Part shown: positions 7,506 to 16,474 of the stretch, piece after piece | Layout of the letters: each line of letters starts with the position of its first letter | Numbering within the stretch: the first letter of the stretch is position 1 | Assembly (NCBI GenBank): GCA_013365325.1 | Contig: JABVXV010000622.1 | Coordinates: 1 to 20,750, forward strand | Length of the DNA: 20,750 nt | Direction of reading: 5' to 3' | Source: Dipetalonema caudispina | Taxonomy: Eukaryota; Nematoda; Chromadorea; Rhabditida; Onchocercidae | Position numbers and translations under genes: made by a program | Notes under the pieces: generated by a model | What the model was told of the DNA's origin: nothing | What the model saw: only the letters and a program-made list of their open reading frames with translations | Databases searched by the model: none

Positions 7506-8870
7506 TCTTTGCAAACATCAGACCATTTTGTCCTGCAAATTCTCATTTAGCAATCCTCGACAACTTCCTATGTAAAATGCGATTTGTTCAGCATAAAATT
7601 TCATACCGTTTATTAGGAAATTCTAATCCAGTGTTTAATAAATTATTATATGAATAGTGCCTTCTTCTTATCACTGTTTCATTATCATATTGCTATTTGT
7701 CCAAGTTATCATTTGTGGGATTCAGTTCATTAAAACTCCACTGCTTTGCTTTCCGTTACTATCTTACCTGCAGTCTATTCAATCAAACTGCTTGAAGTCT
7801 TATTTCCTTGCTCTTAACTGATAATCTGGAAGCAAAATATATCTTAAAATGGCAAAAAAGATTCGATCGGGATAATGGCAATAAATCCATTATCAAATGC
7901 CACTTGTGGGCCAGTAGAATCGAGTTTTTACTTCTCGAATCACACTAAAAAAGGATGTAAGAAGACTTTTTGTTAGTTTTGTTGTCGTCAATGTTATCAT
8001 TGATATTATCATTCTACTCATTACCATTAATTTATAATCATCCTCTTCACCATGTATCTTCATTATTATCTTTGCCATCATTATCAACCCACATTTTCAT
8101 ATGCCCTGAATTGATTAGAATTTATATTTCAAAAACTGGAATTTGGAACTTAATTTTAGTTAAAGATATCCTAATTTTCGCTGTAATTATGTAATTCAAA
8201 TAGTCATTCTTAGATAATGAATAATGAATATTTTCAAATTGAAGTAGAAGCGAAAGGAGATCAAGAGGAAATTTCGCCAATATAAAGCACTTGATTTCGC
8301 GAATTGGATTACCGTGATGATAGTAGTTATAGCGATAACGATGATAGAGTATGTCACCATTTTGTAAGATAGTCCAACCGCCAGTATTATCTTCACTACT
8401 TAATATTACCACTCAAGTATACTGTATTTCCAAATCAAAATAAATGTAACATTGGTTTGCGACTTTTTATTGTTATACTATGCTTGAAGTTAAAATGTTT
8501 GAATGTGTGAAATCTAAGTTGAAAGCTTAATTCTAATTCCATCCAATTTTTCAAAAACCTTAACTAACGCATTTAGAAAATAGTTGATGGTTTAGTTTTT
8601 TAAGGGCAATTTTTTCTCTTAAAAAACCTGAGAATGGAAAGATAAGTACTCAAAAGCAACTTGAACAGGATTTGCCGAACGGCTTCCGAATCATTACATC
8701 CGTTTGCTGAATTGAGAATGAAATGTGAATTAAGAGACTGTAACAACGCAAGAAAGTCTTTTAATAACTGAAAAAATATCTCCTTGGTGCATTCTCGTTG
8801 AAAAGTGAGAAATTAGAGAAGTTTTGATGTATTTGCTGTGTGAAAAATTTTGTGCTTTTTCTCTTTGCAG

Positions 8871-8975
8871 CAGCTAATGTATATACCCATAGCATTTCAC
8901 CTTGCCTATCTCCCAGAAGCTTTTATGGAAAACAAAATCCGATGGTTTCAGCAATTTGTACAATATGTGACTTAA
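8871..8975 (+). CDS. Candidate terminal exon followed by a poly(A) signal
   Basis: Begins after CTTTTTCTCTTTGCAG, one of the best acceptors in the window. It reads 34 codons in phase 0 (QLMYIPIAFHLAYLPEAFME, then KIRWFQQFVQYVT) to TAA at 8973-8975. AATAAA follows four bases later. An ATG at 8877, six bases after the acceptor, would allow a 32-residue peptide if the acceptor takes a spliced leader. No upstream exon with matching phase is evident. Only the combination acceptor, open frame, stop and AATAAA supports it; no family is recognised. Confidence 0.33.
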   Translation, partial: QLMYIPIAFHLAYLPEAFMENKIRWFQQFVQYVT

Positions 8976-8978
8976 ATG

Positions 8979-8984
8979 AATAAA
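8979..8984 (+). terminator. AATAAA poly(A) signal candidate
   Basis: Canonical hexamer immediately after the TAA of the candidate terminal exon. In AT-rich DNA AATAAA is common, so its value depends on that exon being real. It is unusually close to the stop. Confidence 0.3.
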
Positions 8985-8997
8985 TTGAAGTGTTAAT

Positions 8998-9210
8998 ATG
9001 ATCAAGGAAGAAGTCTGTCACGCAATAATATTATCGTTACCCAATTTGTTTCATTCGTTAACAATTGGAAAATACAAATACAGTTACGAGATATTCACAT
9101 GTTCCGGATTTAGGCAGTTTCCTGTTAGAGCCTATGCAATTACCGATTTTATTAAGATGATCAGAATCCCTTTGGCATCATTCCGTTGCTGTGAAAGGAC
9201 AGCAGATTGA
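8998..9210 (+). CDS. 70-codon ORF, five cysteines, unknown
   Basis: ATG ATC AAG GAA GAA start, TGA stop. Balanced composition (KYKYSYEIFTCSGFRQFPVR, then SFRCCERTAD at the C-terminus). It starts 22 bases after the stop of the previous candidate exon and in a different frame. No splice acceptor lies close to its ATG and no signal peptide is obvious. It may be coding but could equally be chance. Downstream it overlaps the poly(A)-signal side of the minus-strand candidate. Confidence 0.22.
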   Translation: MIKEEVCHAIILSLPNLFHSLTIGKYKYSYEIFTCSGFRQFPVRAYAITDFIKMIRIPLASFRCCERTAD

Positions 9211-9268
9211 ATGTATTTATTTTCAAGCTTGCTTTGCTGAGATCATTTCCTGACTGCATAAACACTGC

Positions 9269-9565
9269 TCATATTAGACTATCAAGATTGTAATTCCTTG
9301 ATTGTAACTGAACAAATCAAAATCGCGTTTTTAAAAATGGTTATCACGGTGTACCAATTTACCAGTGTTAAAACAGTTTTCAGATTTTGATTAGTTTGCA
9401 CATAGGGCTCTTTAACAGTCGGTTAATATTCAATGATTTAATTATTTGCAAAATTACTTCGATGTCTTGCCAGCCGAAAATTGCTTGACTTACATTTTTC
9501 CGTTCCCCCAACTTCATTTCCTCAGTATTTATACAAAGTAGTGATGCGCCTTTATAATAATACAT
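9269..9565 (-). CDS. Candidate two-exon small protein
   Basis: Exon 1 is 9565-9494 and exon 2 is 9307-9269, joined in phase 0 across a 186-base intron. The ATG lies two bases after AATTTTCTTTTAG, a good acceptor that could take a spliced leader. Exon 1 encodes 24 residues (MYYYKGASLLCINTEEMKLG then ERKN) and ends at a GTAAGT donor. Exon 2 follows TTTGTTCAG and encodes LQSRNYNLDSLI and TGA. AATAAA lies about 50 bases past the stop (9221-9216). The total of 36 residues is very short, which is the main doubt. Without splicing the frame runs to 9380 (61 residues from the same ATG). Family unknown. Confidence 0.3.
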
Positions 9566-10911
9566 TTCTAAAAGAAAATTTAGCGCCCACCAAAGTGACA
9601 AATATTTTTCGCCTGCAATTTCAATATTCGGTTAAAAAAAGGAATGTGGGAATTATCAACTATAAACAAGTTATTTTCGATAAAAAATGGGTCGGGGTCG
9701 TTGGATTAACGTTCGTCGACATTTCCATCAGTTAAACCAGACATCATCTCCCGCCTTCTTGTTTATTCCTTGCTCATATTCCTATCATTTGTTCACTACT
9801 TTCATTTACAATTTCTACAATTTCCACATTACAAAGTGTTTCCCGAAACTCCAACCCACTCACTCCACTCCTATTTCCATTCCCAATCACGACGCGTATC
9901 TTTCATTCCTAATATATCCGTCCTAATCTGCCCCAATCCTGTCATATCACGTCTATGCGAGCATAAATTACTGAACTGCTACCATATCTGCCACTTTATT
10001 TTTCGCCATTCTCCATGTTTTTCTTCGACTTTCATTTCCGTTTATGGAGCGCAGAACCCAAAATTTTGATTATGTTTCCTTTGTCGTTCTTCCCTTATGA
10101 AATCCCTATACTGTAAAAGTACTGTATTCAATTTGTTTTTTATCACCTCAAGTACTCTTAAATTGGAACTGTCATGATCAGAATCCATTCGAGATAGTAC
10201 GTTGTATTATCCTCAATACTTTAGCAGCATAAGAACATACATTCGAATATATTTAAAATTCATTCCTTTTGAAATATAAAGGGGTATCTGCAAAAAGAGA
10301 TTGTTGAGTTGGAAGTTCGAAATGATTAAATTCATTGAAGAAAAAGCCCGAAATAATCAAATTCTTCCATTGAGCTTCAAGTTCGTAATAATTAAATTTA
10401 ACTTTACTGGAATTATACATAATGTGCGACATACAGAACTCGTGACGAAAACAGCACGTTAGCATAGGCGATAAAATAACCTATTAGCATCACTAGCTGG
10501 ATGTACAGTAATACCTTCGGTAATACTGATTTCTCTTTGTTTACATCCTTGCTAATTAGAAGGAATGAGAATAGAAATTTTATTTAAATTGAATTTGGAC
10601 TCAGAAGAAAATCGAGAAATTATGATTACAGTACCAAGCAGATGTATTACTTTTTCGGAACCAATCAAAAGGCCATTCGCACTCTTGCGCCACCTTTTAA
10701 AATCATTTCTCCCACCTCTCACACTCCAATGTTATAACACATTGATGGATTGATGAATTTTTAAACAGTTATATTAAATTTAAATTAGAAATGCAAATTT
10801 CATTTTTTCTGAAAATTACTCGCAATATTTGTGGAACTGTTTTAGCAATTCTTTTTGTCGAATTAAAATATACGAAAAATTGATGTGCGTAATGAGAGAA
10901 AGCTAGGAGAA
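9566..10911. other. Pyrimidine-rich then AT-rich, no gene supported
   Basis: From about 9730 to 9930 the plus strand is T/C-rich, giving open frames dominated by Ser, Phe, Pro and Leu (9687-9926 and 9770-10069) that were not accepted. An imperfect palindrome (CAGTAATACC, TTC loop, GGTAATACTG) sits at 10506-10528. A 62-codon plus ORF (10565-10753) and a 70-codon minus ORF (10253-10465) have no supporting signals. Confidence 0.4.
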
Positions 10912-12716
10912 ATGGTTTTTATTCCTTTAGAAAGAGTAATTATTGGATTTATGTAAGGAAGAGATTGATTTTTGCTGGAAATTAACAAAATGACTCATAG
11001 TTTGGATTAGCAATTCACAGTGATGTGAATGTAATCAGGTTCGATGTTGCTGAAACCTGAAAAGGTGAGAAAGCAACCATAGAATTCACTATTTGTGAAC
11101 AAATAGGTTTCTCACCTGTTCCCTCATTTTTGAAAGTGCAAAAAGCCGATGCTTACATTTTCCTGCAATTCTTCCTTCCACTTTGAGAAGCAAATGTTTC
11201 CAATAACTTATTTCTACTCAACGAATAAACTGTTCTCAGCGATCTGTTTCGGATTTCTTCTTTTAGTTCTTTAGTGACTGCTGTATATATGTTTTTTGGT
11301 CACTGCGCCAAGAGTATATCTCATCATTTTATAACTTTTTTTTTGATTCAAATAATTTGTTAAGATTTTCGTCAATTTTATTTTGAATTCCTTCGAATAG
11401 TAAGCTTTTAAAGCACTATTGAACTAAGCTTTCGATTTCAACCTACAATTCAAATGGTGCTCATATATAGAATATGTGAGGAGCTTTCTGAAAGAGACAT
11501 CTATCGAAGTAAGTCATCTGTCGTTGAGCAACGTTCCCAGTCCATCAATTAACAGAGAGTTAAAAAAACATGATGGAAATGTAAATATAAATGAAATGAA
11601 AATGACTTAATGAACAAAAATGCTTTTGAATTCATTCAGAAAATTTGAATTGAGTTATTCAAAGTATCGACTACAGGGTCGATAAAGAATAGGGATAATT
11701 GTATCTTATTCAAAATAAAGGAGACGAATAAATGAAGGATCTTTTCACTTTCTTTAAAGCTTTCACATATTCTTATCCTATCACATTACAAACACTTTTG
11801 TTCAGCCGTTTTCATACTCCGCATCTTGTAAACAATAACTTATTGTTGCTTAAATTTTTTGCAAAAAATAGTTTTCTTTTTTTTTACTGGCCCAAGCTTG
11901 TTTTTCACTAACAGATATCATATTCATGGCCAAATTTCATGCAGAAATGCAATTCTATAAGAGTAATTTATTCGTAATATTACTGTCAAATGATATATTT
12001 TTGATCGTCAATGAACTTCTGCTTGCAAAGATAAGCGTTTTTTTCTTTTGTGGAGATCAGAAAAAGTGGAAAAAAATTTTGGGAAGCACTCTATTTTTAC
12101 GTTGCATTTTAAAATCTTTGTTTGAGTCGGTTTAAATAGTATTTTAGTTGTGCGGTCATCAGCAATTATCACTTCATGTGCGTGATGATTATAATAATGG
12201 CTTGATATAGTGTGTTTTGTGCGATTCAATAACGCCAACAAACTGTTTGGATCAGATTTTGAATTACCTTTCCTTTTAATTTTCATTCTGAATAGTGAAT
12301 TATTAAATAATGGACAAACGCACAAGCAATCAGATTCCAAAATCTTTAATGCAAGAAATCTAGTAGATTAGGCGAAATCTGTATTATTTATGATCACAGT
12401 GTGGAATTAGAGGACAACGTGATGTACTTTGAAGATTTCATCTTTAAATTTCAGAATAAACAAATGGTAAGGTACATTTTAGTATAGCTAATAAAATGAA
12501 AGTTGTTGTGGTAAAAAGCGATTCTAATGAGAGCGCTCTCATCATTATTTCGATCAGTGAACATGTTAACAAATTTCATTACCCATCCATCCTCAACGTA
12601 ATATGGTCTGTCTAATCCTTTGCAACTAAATTATAAATTCATACGCTTTGAAATTTGAAACACAATTAAATTTATCCTTCGTTTCGCAGCTTATACACAA
12701 TGTTTTATTCGCCTAA
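10912..12716 (+). CDS. Candidate multi-exon gene, unknown product
   Basis: Four segments join in phase: 10912-10952 (donor TTTAT/GTAAGG), 11414-11508 (donor CGAA/GTAAGT), 12372-12466 (donor CAAATG/GTAAGG) and 12690-12716 (acceptor CGTTTCGCAG, stop TAA), giving 85 residues. Representative stretches are MVFIPLERVIIGF, YRICEELSERDIYR and SVELEDNVMYFEDFIF. The first frame is open 15 codons upstream of the ATG. An alternative last exon at 13119-13148 has a better acceptor (TTTTTTTATAACAG) and is also in phase. Weak points are the poor acceptors at 11413 (TTTTAAAG) and 12371 (GTAGATTAG), and the absence of any recognised domain. Each phase match has a one-in-three chance of being accidental, so the model may be a composite of chance ORFs. 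Confidence 0.25.
11013..11117. other. Cluster of hairpins with alternative pairings
   Basis: Three successive foldbacks: 11013-11030 (ATTCACA / TGTGAAT, 4-base loop), 11035-11060 (TCAGGTT / AACCTGA, 12-base loop) and 11063-11117 (AGGTGAGAAA / TTTCTCACCT). The last encloses an almost perfect palindrome at 11089-11106 (CTATTTGT-GA-ACAAATAG). Competing pairs also exist: GAAACCT (11052-11058) with AGGTTTC (11105-11111), and GTTGCT (11046-11051) with AGCAAC (11072-11077). This could be a structured RNA element, a foldback element remnant or coincidence in AT-rich sequence. Confidence 0.4.
11157..11280 (-). CDS. Possible internal exon, charged, unknown
   Basis: Open from the acceptor CATATATACAG (CAG at 11283-11281) to the donor AAAAT/GTAAGCATC at 11156. 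It encodes a charged segment (VTKELKEEIRNRSLRTVYSL, then NKLLETFASQSGRKNCRK). Only this frame is well open and its composition is helix-like. The acceptor is poor in pyrimidines. No joining exon was identified on either side. It is antisense to nothing else called. Confidence 0.2.
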
Positions 12717-14035
12717 CTTTCATTATTATCTAATTCTAAATTTTTTGCCGTGAAAAATATTTTACAAGTATAAAAAAAATACAAAACATGAAGATTTAAG
12801 TATAGTTCTACAAAAATGAAAAAGTAAGCAGAAGATTCTAAGGCAGTGGAAATTTGAAAGTTTAGAAAGCGATGGCACTTTTTAGCAATTTCTTACAAAT
12901 TGCATCCAGAAAAAAGGTAGCAGTTATCCAGCAAAAATGTTCAGGAGATGAATTCAAAAACAAGAAATAAAGATAAAAACTGGCAATTGTTTGCGCAACT
13001 GTTCGCTGTTTTATCGTGCAAACAAGCTCCCAATCTTCTTCCCCGAACTCCTTTTTTCACTAATCAAAATATGCCATTTTTCAAATACTGGTTGAAAATT
13101 TCTATTTTTTTATAACAGACAGTCCCGCCCATAAAGAAGAACGGCTGATTTTGTAGTTCGTTATTTATACCAAACATTTTGTCAATGACTGGTAAATGAG
13201 AAAGGAAAGAAAATTGTTTTTGTTTGTTACTTCTAAGATCTCATGTGGACATAAAACGTTTTGTCTTGTCAAATTTTCTCTACCAATTATGCTAAATTGT
13301 AGAGGAAATTGCGTTAAAATATTATGTAATGCTGTAAATCCAAACTTATCCTTTTGATTGGAAGCACTTACAGTATAGTTTCCGATAGATATTTAGACAA
13401 TCCTGAATTATTGCTTGCAACACTTGTCGACAACTGCGCATGGATATAAATATGTGCAATGTGTATTGCCAGCTCAGTACCTTTGATAATAATAACTTAA
13501 GTAATAATTTATTTGAAACATCCATTCATTCTCACCTGTCTATACCAAAAACTTATTGCTAGCTTATAAATTGGATTAGTTTCAGTTGGATTTTACTTAG
13601 ATGCATACAGTCTCTTTCGATGAATTTCTGTGCGGTTTTTTTAATTAAAAATGTAGCTTATGCCATTGATGATACAATGATATTTAAAGATTGATGAATA
13701 TTTTATTCAGGTTAGCAATATGGTTCAAGCTTCAAAAATTATAAAACAACACCCGATACTTGTGATAGCTAAATCCGTTCAGTCAATTAATGGCTATTAA
13801 TGGAGGTGACCTAAGCCAACATATAGCTGTTATTAGTTGGAAAACTTTTCCGATAAACATTTCTAATACTCTCTTTAAAGCTGTACTCGCTCTATTCTAG
13901 TCATTCTCAGCTTCTGTTTTTCAGAAAATTTTTCAAATGAAAGACCAAAGATTCATGTACTTCTCAACCAAGAAATATAAACATATCAATATTTGATTAT
14001 CGAAAAAAAACTGCAAACAAGACAGCAGTTGTACA
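12717..14035. other. No gene supported apart from an alternative last exon
   Basis: AT-rich. Contains the alternative terminal exon at 13119-13148 (TVPPIKKNG and TGA in one frame, another frame also open). An open stretch at about 12820-12880 reads ILRQWKFESLESDGTF before a TAG, without a convincing acceptor. AATAAA occurs at 12966-12971. Confidence 0.35.
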
Positions 14036-14236
14036 ATGATGCGCTTTCTTTTAAATAGTTCAGAATTTGAAGATGTAAAGCGATGGTTAGATGGATGGTC
14101 TCAAATTAAAACTTTATGGAAATACTATATAACACTAGTAACAATATTTCCATTTTCTGCTATTTTCCAACTTTTTCACTTTTCTTCGATCCTCACTTGT
14201 CCAGTCGGAAAATATCTGAAACTTTTAGAAAACTAA
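14036..14236 (+). CDS. 66-codon ORF with one membrane-like segment
   Basis: ATG ATG start, TAA stop. A polar N-terminal part (SSEFEDVKRWLDGWSQIKTL) is followed by a hydrophobic helix-length segment (YYITLVTIFPFSAIFQLFHF) and a short basic tail. The layout resembles a small single-pass membrane protein or one exon of a larger membrane protein. No acceptor close to the start and no clear donor, so it would have to be a single-exon gene. Unknown family. Confidence 0.23.
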   Translation: MMRFLLNSSEFEDVKRWLDGWSQIKTLWKYYITLVTIFPFSAIFQLFHFSSILTCPVGKYLKLLEN

Positions 14237-14598
14237 ACTATAAACTCTTACACAATATCAGTTGAATACCGAACAGTATTGATGTTATTTACCCTACCAA
14301 CCTATCACTATGTTCTAAACAACATTGCGATGTATAAGTCGATGAAGAAAACAAGCTGGGGAATCATCATGTGGTCGCGGTTTGATAATAAATGTGGGAA
14401 TTTCATAGATTACCATATTAAGATGTAATTGATTATATTCATAACCCTTTTACCATCTCTTGAAGTTTTTTTCTATTCGAAAATAATGGAAACATTTCTT
14501 CTCATTATGTTCTTTAACACTGACATTAATTAACACTTACCAACGTTAATTTGGTAAAACTGTTAATGGAAACTTCTTTGCTAATAATATATAGTTGA

Positions 14599-14820
14599 AT
14601 GAAGTTATTGAATTTGTTCATGAATGAGTTTTCCTGGACGAATTTATGGAATTTAATTCTAAATAGCACAACATTGATTTTCAGAAGGTACCACCGATTC
14701 GGAATCCTAAAAATTCCTATAATAAATCATAATCAATTTAAGAAAAGCCTGATGTTTCGATGCTTAATTCAACAAGATTTTTATCTTCTGTTCATTTTTA
14801 TGCTTTTCCACATTTCTTGA
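14599..14820 (+). CDS. 73-codon ORF just upstream of the membrane candidate
   Basis: ATG AAG TTA TTG start, TGA 14818-14820. Asn-, Leu- and Phe-rich in its first third. After a good internal acceptor (ATTGATTTTCAG, at 14685) it reads RYHRFGILKIPIINHNQF and ends in a hydrophobic LLFIFMLFHIS. The 3' part may be a terminal exon. Its stop lies only six bases before the acceptor-like TATTAG of the next candidate, with no space for a separate 3' UTR. Confidence 0.2.
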   Translation: MKLLNLFMNEFSWTNLWNLILNSTTLIFRRYHRFGILKIPIINHNQFKKSLMFRCLIQQDFYLLFIFMLFHIS

Positions 14821-14826
14821 TATTAG
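14821..14826 (+). promoter_or_regulatory. Acceptor-like TATTAG three bases before an ATG
   Basis: The sequence ACATTTCTTGATATTAG/GCAATG places an AG three bases before the start codon at 14830. This is the usual spacing of spliced-leader sites in nematodes, but the site itself is not the strongest match to TTTTCAG. Confidence 0.28.
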
Positions 14827-14829
14827 GCA

Positions 14830-15110
14830 ATGATATGTGTCTATCGTTGGAGCTTTTCTTATGTTGATAACTGGCCAAGTAAGCATAAAACAAATGAGCA
14901 TAAAAATATTTCACTTTTTGTTACAGTAAAGTTTCTTCAGTACTTATTGTTTTAACTTTGTCAGCTCATGCCATTATTGCAAATTTGGCCATGCTCGAAA
15001 ACCTGCCAATGAGAAGTTTTTGTCGTAAAAAGAAAATGTTGGAAAAAAAGTTAAAGAGAGGGAAAGAGAAAATTTGTCATTTGCACAAATTCCTTCGTGT
15101 TTACGGATAA
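14830..15110 (+). CDS. Candidate small single-pass membrane protein, two exons
   Basis: Exon 1 is 14830-14878 and exon 2 is 14941-15110, in phase 1. They are separated by a 62-base intron from GTAAGCATA to GTTTCTTCAG. The 72-residue product has a polar N-terminus (MICVYRWSFSYVDNWP), one hydrophobic segment (LIVLTLSAHAIIANLAML) and a strongly basic tail (SFCRKKKMLEKKLKRGKEK), ending HLHKFLRVYG and TAA. This arrangement suggests a membrane anchor with a basic cytosolic tail, or an uncleaved signal anchor. Consensus donor, pyrimidine-rich acceptor, phase match and ATG three bases after an AG make it the best-formed model here. A second acceptor at 14926 gives the wrong phase. No poly(A) signal is close. 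A +1 frame overlaps the end (15055-15204). Family not recognised. Confidence 0.42.
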
Positions 15111-15204
15111 CAACAGTGCCAGAGTATACTCCCTAGGGCTAACCCAAGGAATGTACGTTATTGTGCGCACGGAGAGTTACTTTTCGTTTAAAAAAGAAAA
15201 ATGA
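15055..15204 (+). CDS. Overlapping +1 frame, 49 codons, unknown
   Basis: Starts after a TAA within the previous candidate's last exon, in the +1 frame, and runs to TGA. It is among the GC-richer, more evenly composed frames of the window (TDNNSARVYSLGLTQGMYVI then VRTESYFSFKKEK). It has no ATG until late and no pyrimidine-rich acceptor. It would be coding only if an intron or frameshift linked it to an upstream frame. It could be the tail of an older, broken version of the gene or chance. Confidence 0.17.
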   Translation, partial: REGKRKFVICTNSFVFTDNNSARVYSLGLTQGMYVIVRTESYFSFKKEK

Positions 15205-15218
15205 AATGTATGGGCACA

Positions 15219-15286
15219 TGTGTGTGTATGTCTGTGTCTGTCTCTGTGTGTGTGTGTGTCTCTCTGTGTATGTGTGTGTGTGTGTG
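15219..15286. repeat. TG-rich microsatellite with TCTG interruptions
   Basis: About 68 bases of TGTG broken by TATG, TCTG and TCTCTC units. Any frame through it encodes Cys/Val runs, which is not evidence of a gene. Confidence 0.9.
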
Positions 15287-15313
15287 CATTCCAAATGATC
15301 GGTGGTTGCTTCG

Positions 15314-15556
15314 TTAGATTGAAATACTTCCCAAACAACATCGCCATCCTACAATGTCAGTCAGCTTGGGGTACACTCGAACCAATGCACCACAATGTTG
15401 TTTGCTACATTTGCACTTTTTTCCATTCAGATACTGCTCTCTCATTCTGTGAGTATCATTCCGATGGGAACACCAATGAATACTTACCTGATTCTTTCTT
15501 TTTTCCGTTTCAAACAATCTTCCTGTTTCCGTATACCTATGTAACTTCATTATCAT
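15314..15556 (-). CDS. Candidate 5' exon with consensus donor, or 80-codon ORF
   Basis: The 23-codon interval 15556-15488 starts ATG ATA ATG AAG, five bases after CATTCTAG, reads MIMKLHRYTETGRLFETEKR and ends at AATCAG/GTAAGTAT, the best donor match in the window. Unspliced, the frame continues to 80 codons with a cysteine-containing tail (GKKCKCSKQHC, later GWRCC) and stops at 15314. If spliced, an acceptor AAATGTAG with 15 in-phase codons (QTTLWCIGSSVPQAD) lies downstream. The plus strand is also open here (15296-15570) with equally plausible composition, so strand is uncertain. Confidence 0.26.
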   Translation of the reverse strand: MIMKLHRYTETGRLFETEKRKNQVSIHWCSHRNDTHRMREQYLNGKKCKCSKQHCGALVRVYPKLTDIVGWRCCLGSISI

Positions 15557-15570
15557 TACTTCTAGAATGA

Positions 15571-16384
15571 CCGGAACTTAACCGTATTCGGATCGAAGAA
15601 GTGTCGCTGCTCAAGGATATGTTATTGATTACATCGGTGGTTTTTTCTTTTTTTAAATAATATTTGCTTAGTAGGAAATAAATACCTGCCATAGTTACCC
15701 ACTGTGTAATTCTTATGTTTACTGAATCAATTCCATGATATCTAGAAAACTTTGTAGCAATTTGACAATCAAATTATAAATCCAAGCATTACTTTTTTAA
15801 GAAAAAGAGTTTTATAATGACATTTTTATCCTTCCCAGTGACTTCTTCAACATTTTCCGAGAGATCACTAAATTACCACACTCTTTCATTTCTCAAATAA
15901 AACATGCTAGTTTGAATTGATAATTAACATAATATGCAATCGTACTTCCCAAGCAGATTTAATTACTAAAGAAATGAAGTTTTTTTCACTTCTTTCATTG
16001 TATTTTTTATGCAAAAGCAATAGATGGAGTAAAGTGGATTGGATGGTTTTTTAATTTTTTTATGCAGTCCAATGATCAATATGTGCAGTAGTAAGGAAAG
16101 ATCCTGACAACTGATATGAATAATGAATCGATAAGATTTATTGGAAATAGAAATCCGATATCATGTAAAAAATTGGTTACCAGTTACTGGATTTTGTAGC
16201 CTGATCAGAGGATTGAATCTGGTCTGAATAAATTAGGAATATCTTTCGGACAACTTCCCATTTCATACAATCTTTCTTGAAACTAATAACTTCTGCTAGA
16301 AAACTATTTGTATTCAGTTGCAGTGCGCGTTCACACAGTTAAGGCATCAGTATTGTTTTAACTTTAATTATACGATACCAAAAT
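15571..16384. other. No gene seen
   Basis: Uniformly AT-rich, with no ORF over 60 codons and no paired splice signals. A plus-strand donor-like GTAAGG near 16090 has no open frame of note before it. Confidence 0.45.
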
Positions 16385-16474
16385 ATGTGGACTCTAACAC
16401 TATCTAAATGCTATTTTTCTATAAATGTCCTGAATGAATGTTTAACAAGGGTAAGGCTGCGTGGAAACACGTAA
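16385..16474 (+). CDS. Possible 5' exon, 22 codons, GTAAGG donor
   Basis: ATG at 16385, reading MWTLTLSKCYFSINVLNECL and TR to a strong donor ACAAGG/GTAAGGCTG at 16451 in phase 0. Without splicing it stops at 16474 after 29 residues. No upstream acceptor and no matching downstream exon were found, so support is only the start, frame and donor. Confidence 0.15.
   Translation: MWTLTLSKCYFSINVLNECLTRVRLRGNT

Larger units (their letters stand above)
6953..8870. other. Long stretch without a supported gene
   Basis: Contains a TG repeat (7113-7128), a hairpin (7475-7505) and a trinucleotide-like ATT/ATC-rich tract (about 7985-8090). Isolated donors occur at 7294 (plus, GTAAGT) and, on the minus strand, at about 7387 (GTT/GTAAGTG) and 7773 (GCAG/GTAAGAT), but the intervals before them are short or closed. 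A plus-strand open stretch at about 8600-8730 reads KKPENGKISTQKQLEQDLPN before a TGA, with no splice sites. Confidence 0.4.

Noticed and set aside
9687..10069. Two Ser/Phe/Pro-rich plus-strand ORFs
   Set aside because: They come from a pyrimidine-rich tract and have no splice or start signals; the two frames overlap each other.
11040..11062. GGTTCGA resembling a tRNA B box
   Set aside because: No A box at the right distance and no cloverleaf; the bases belong to the hairpin cluster.
11157..11440. A single long minus-strand ORF joining 11440 to 11157
   Set aside because: Careful re-reading showed a frame change and stops near 11280-11300; only the 124-base segment remains as a possible exon.
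15220..15300. Cys/Val-rich protein N-terminus (MCVCLCLSLCVCV)
   Set aside because: It is simply the translation of the TG-rich microsatellite; the frame has no independent support in that part.
15366..15385. Minus-strand GGTTCGAGT resembling a tRNA B box
   Set aside because: The flanking bases do not form a T stem, and no acceptor stem or A box was found.
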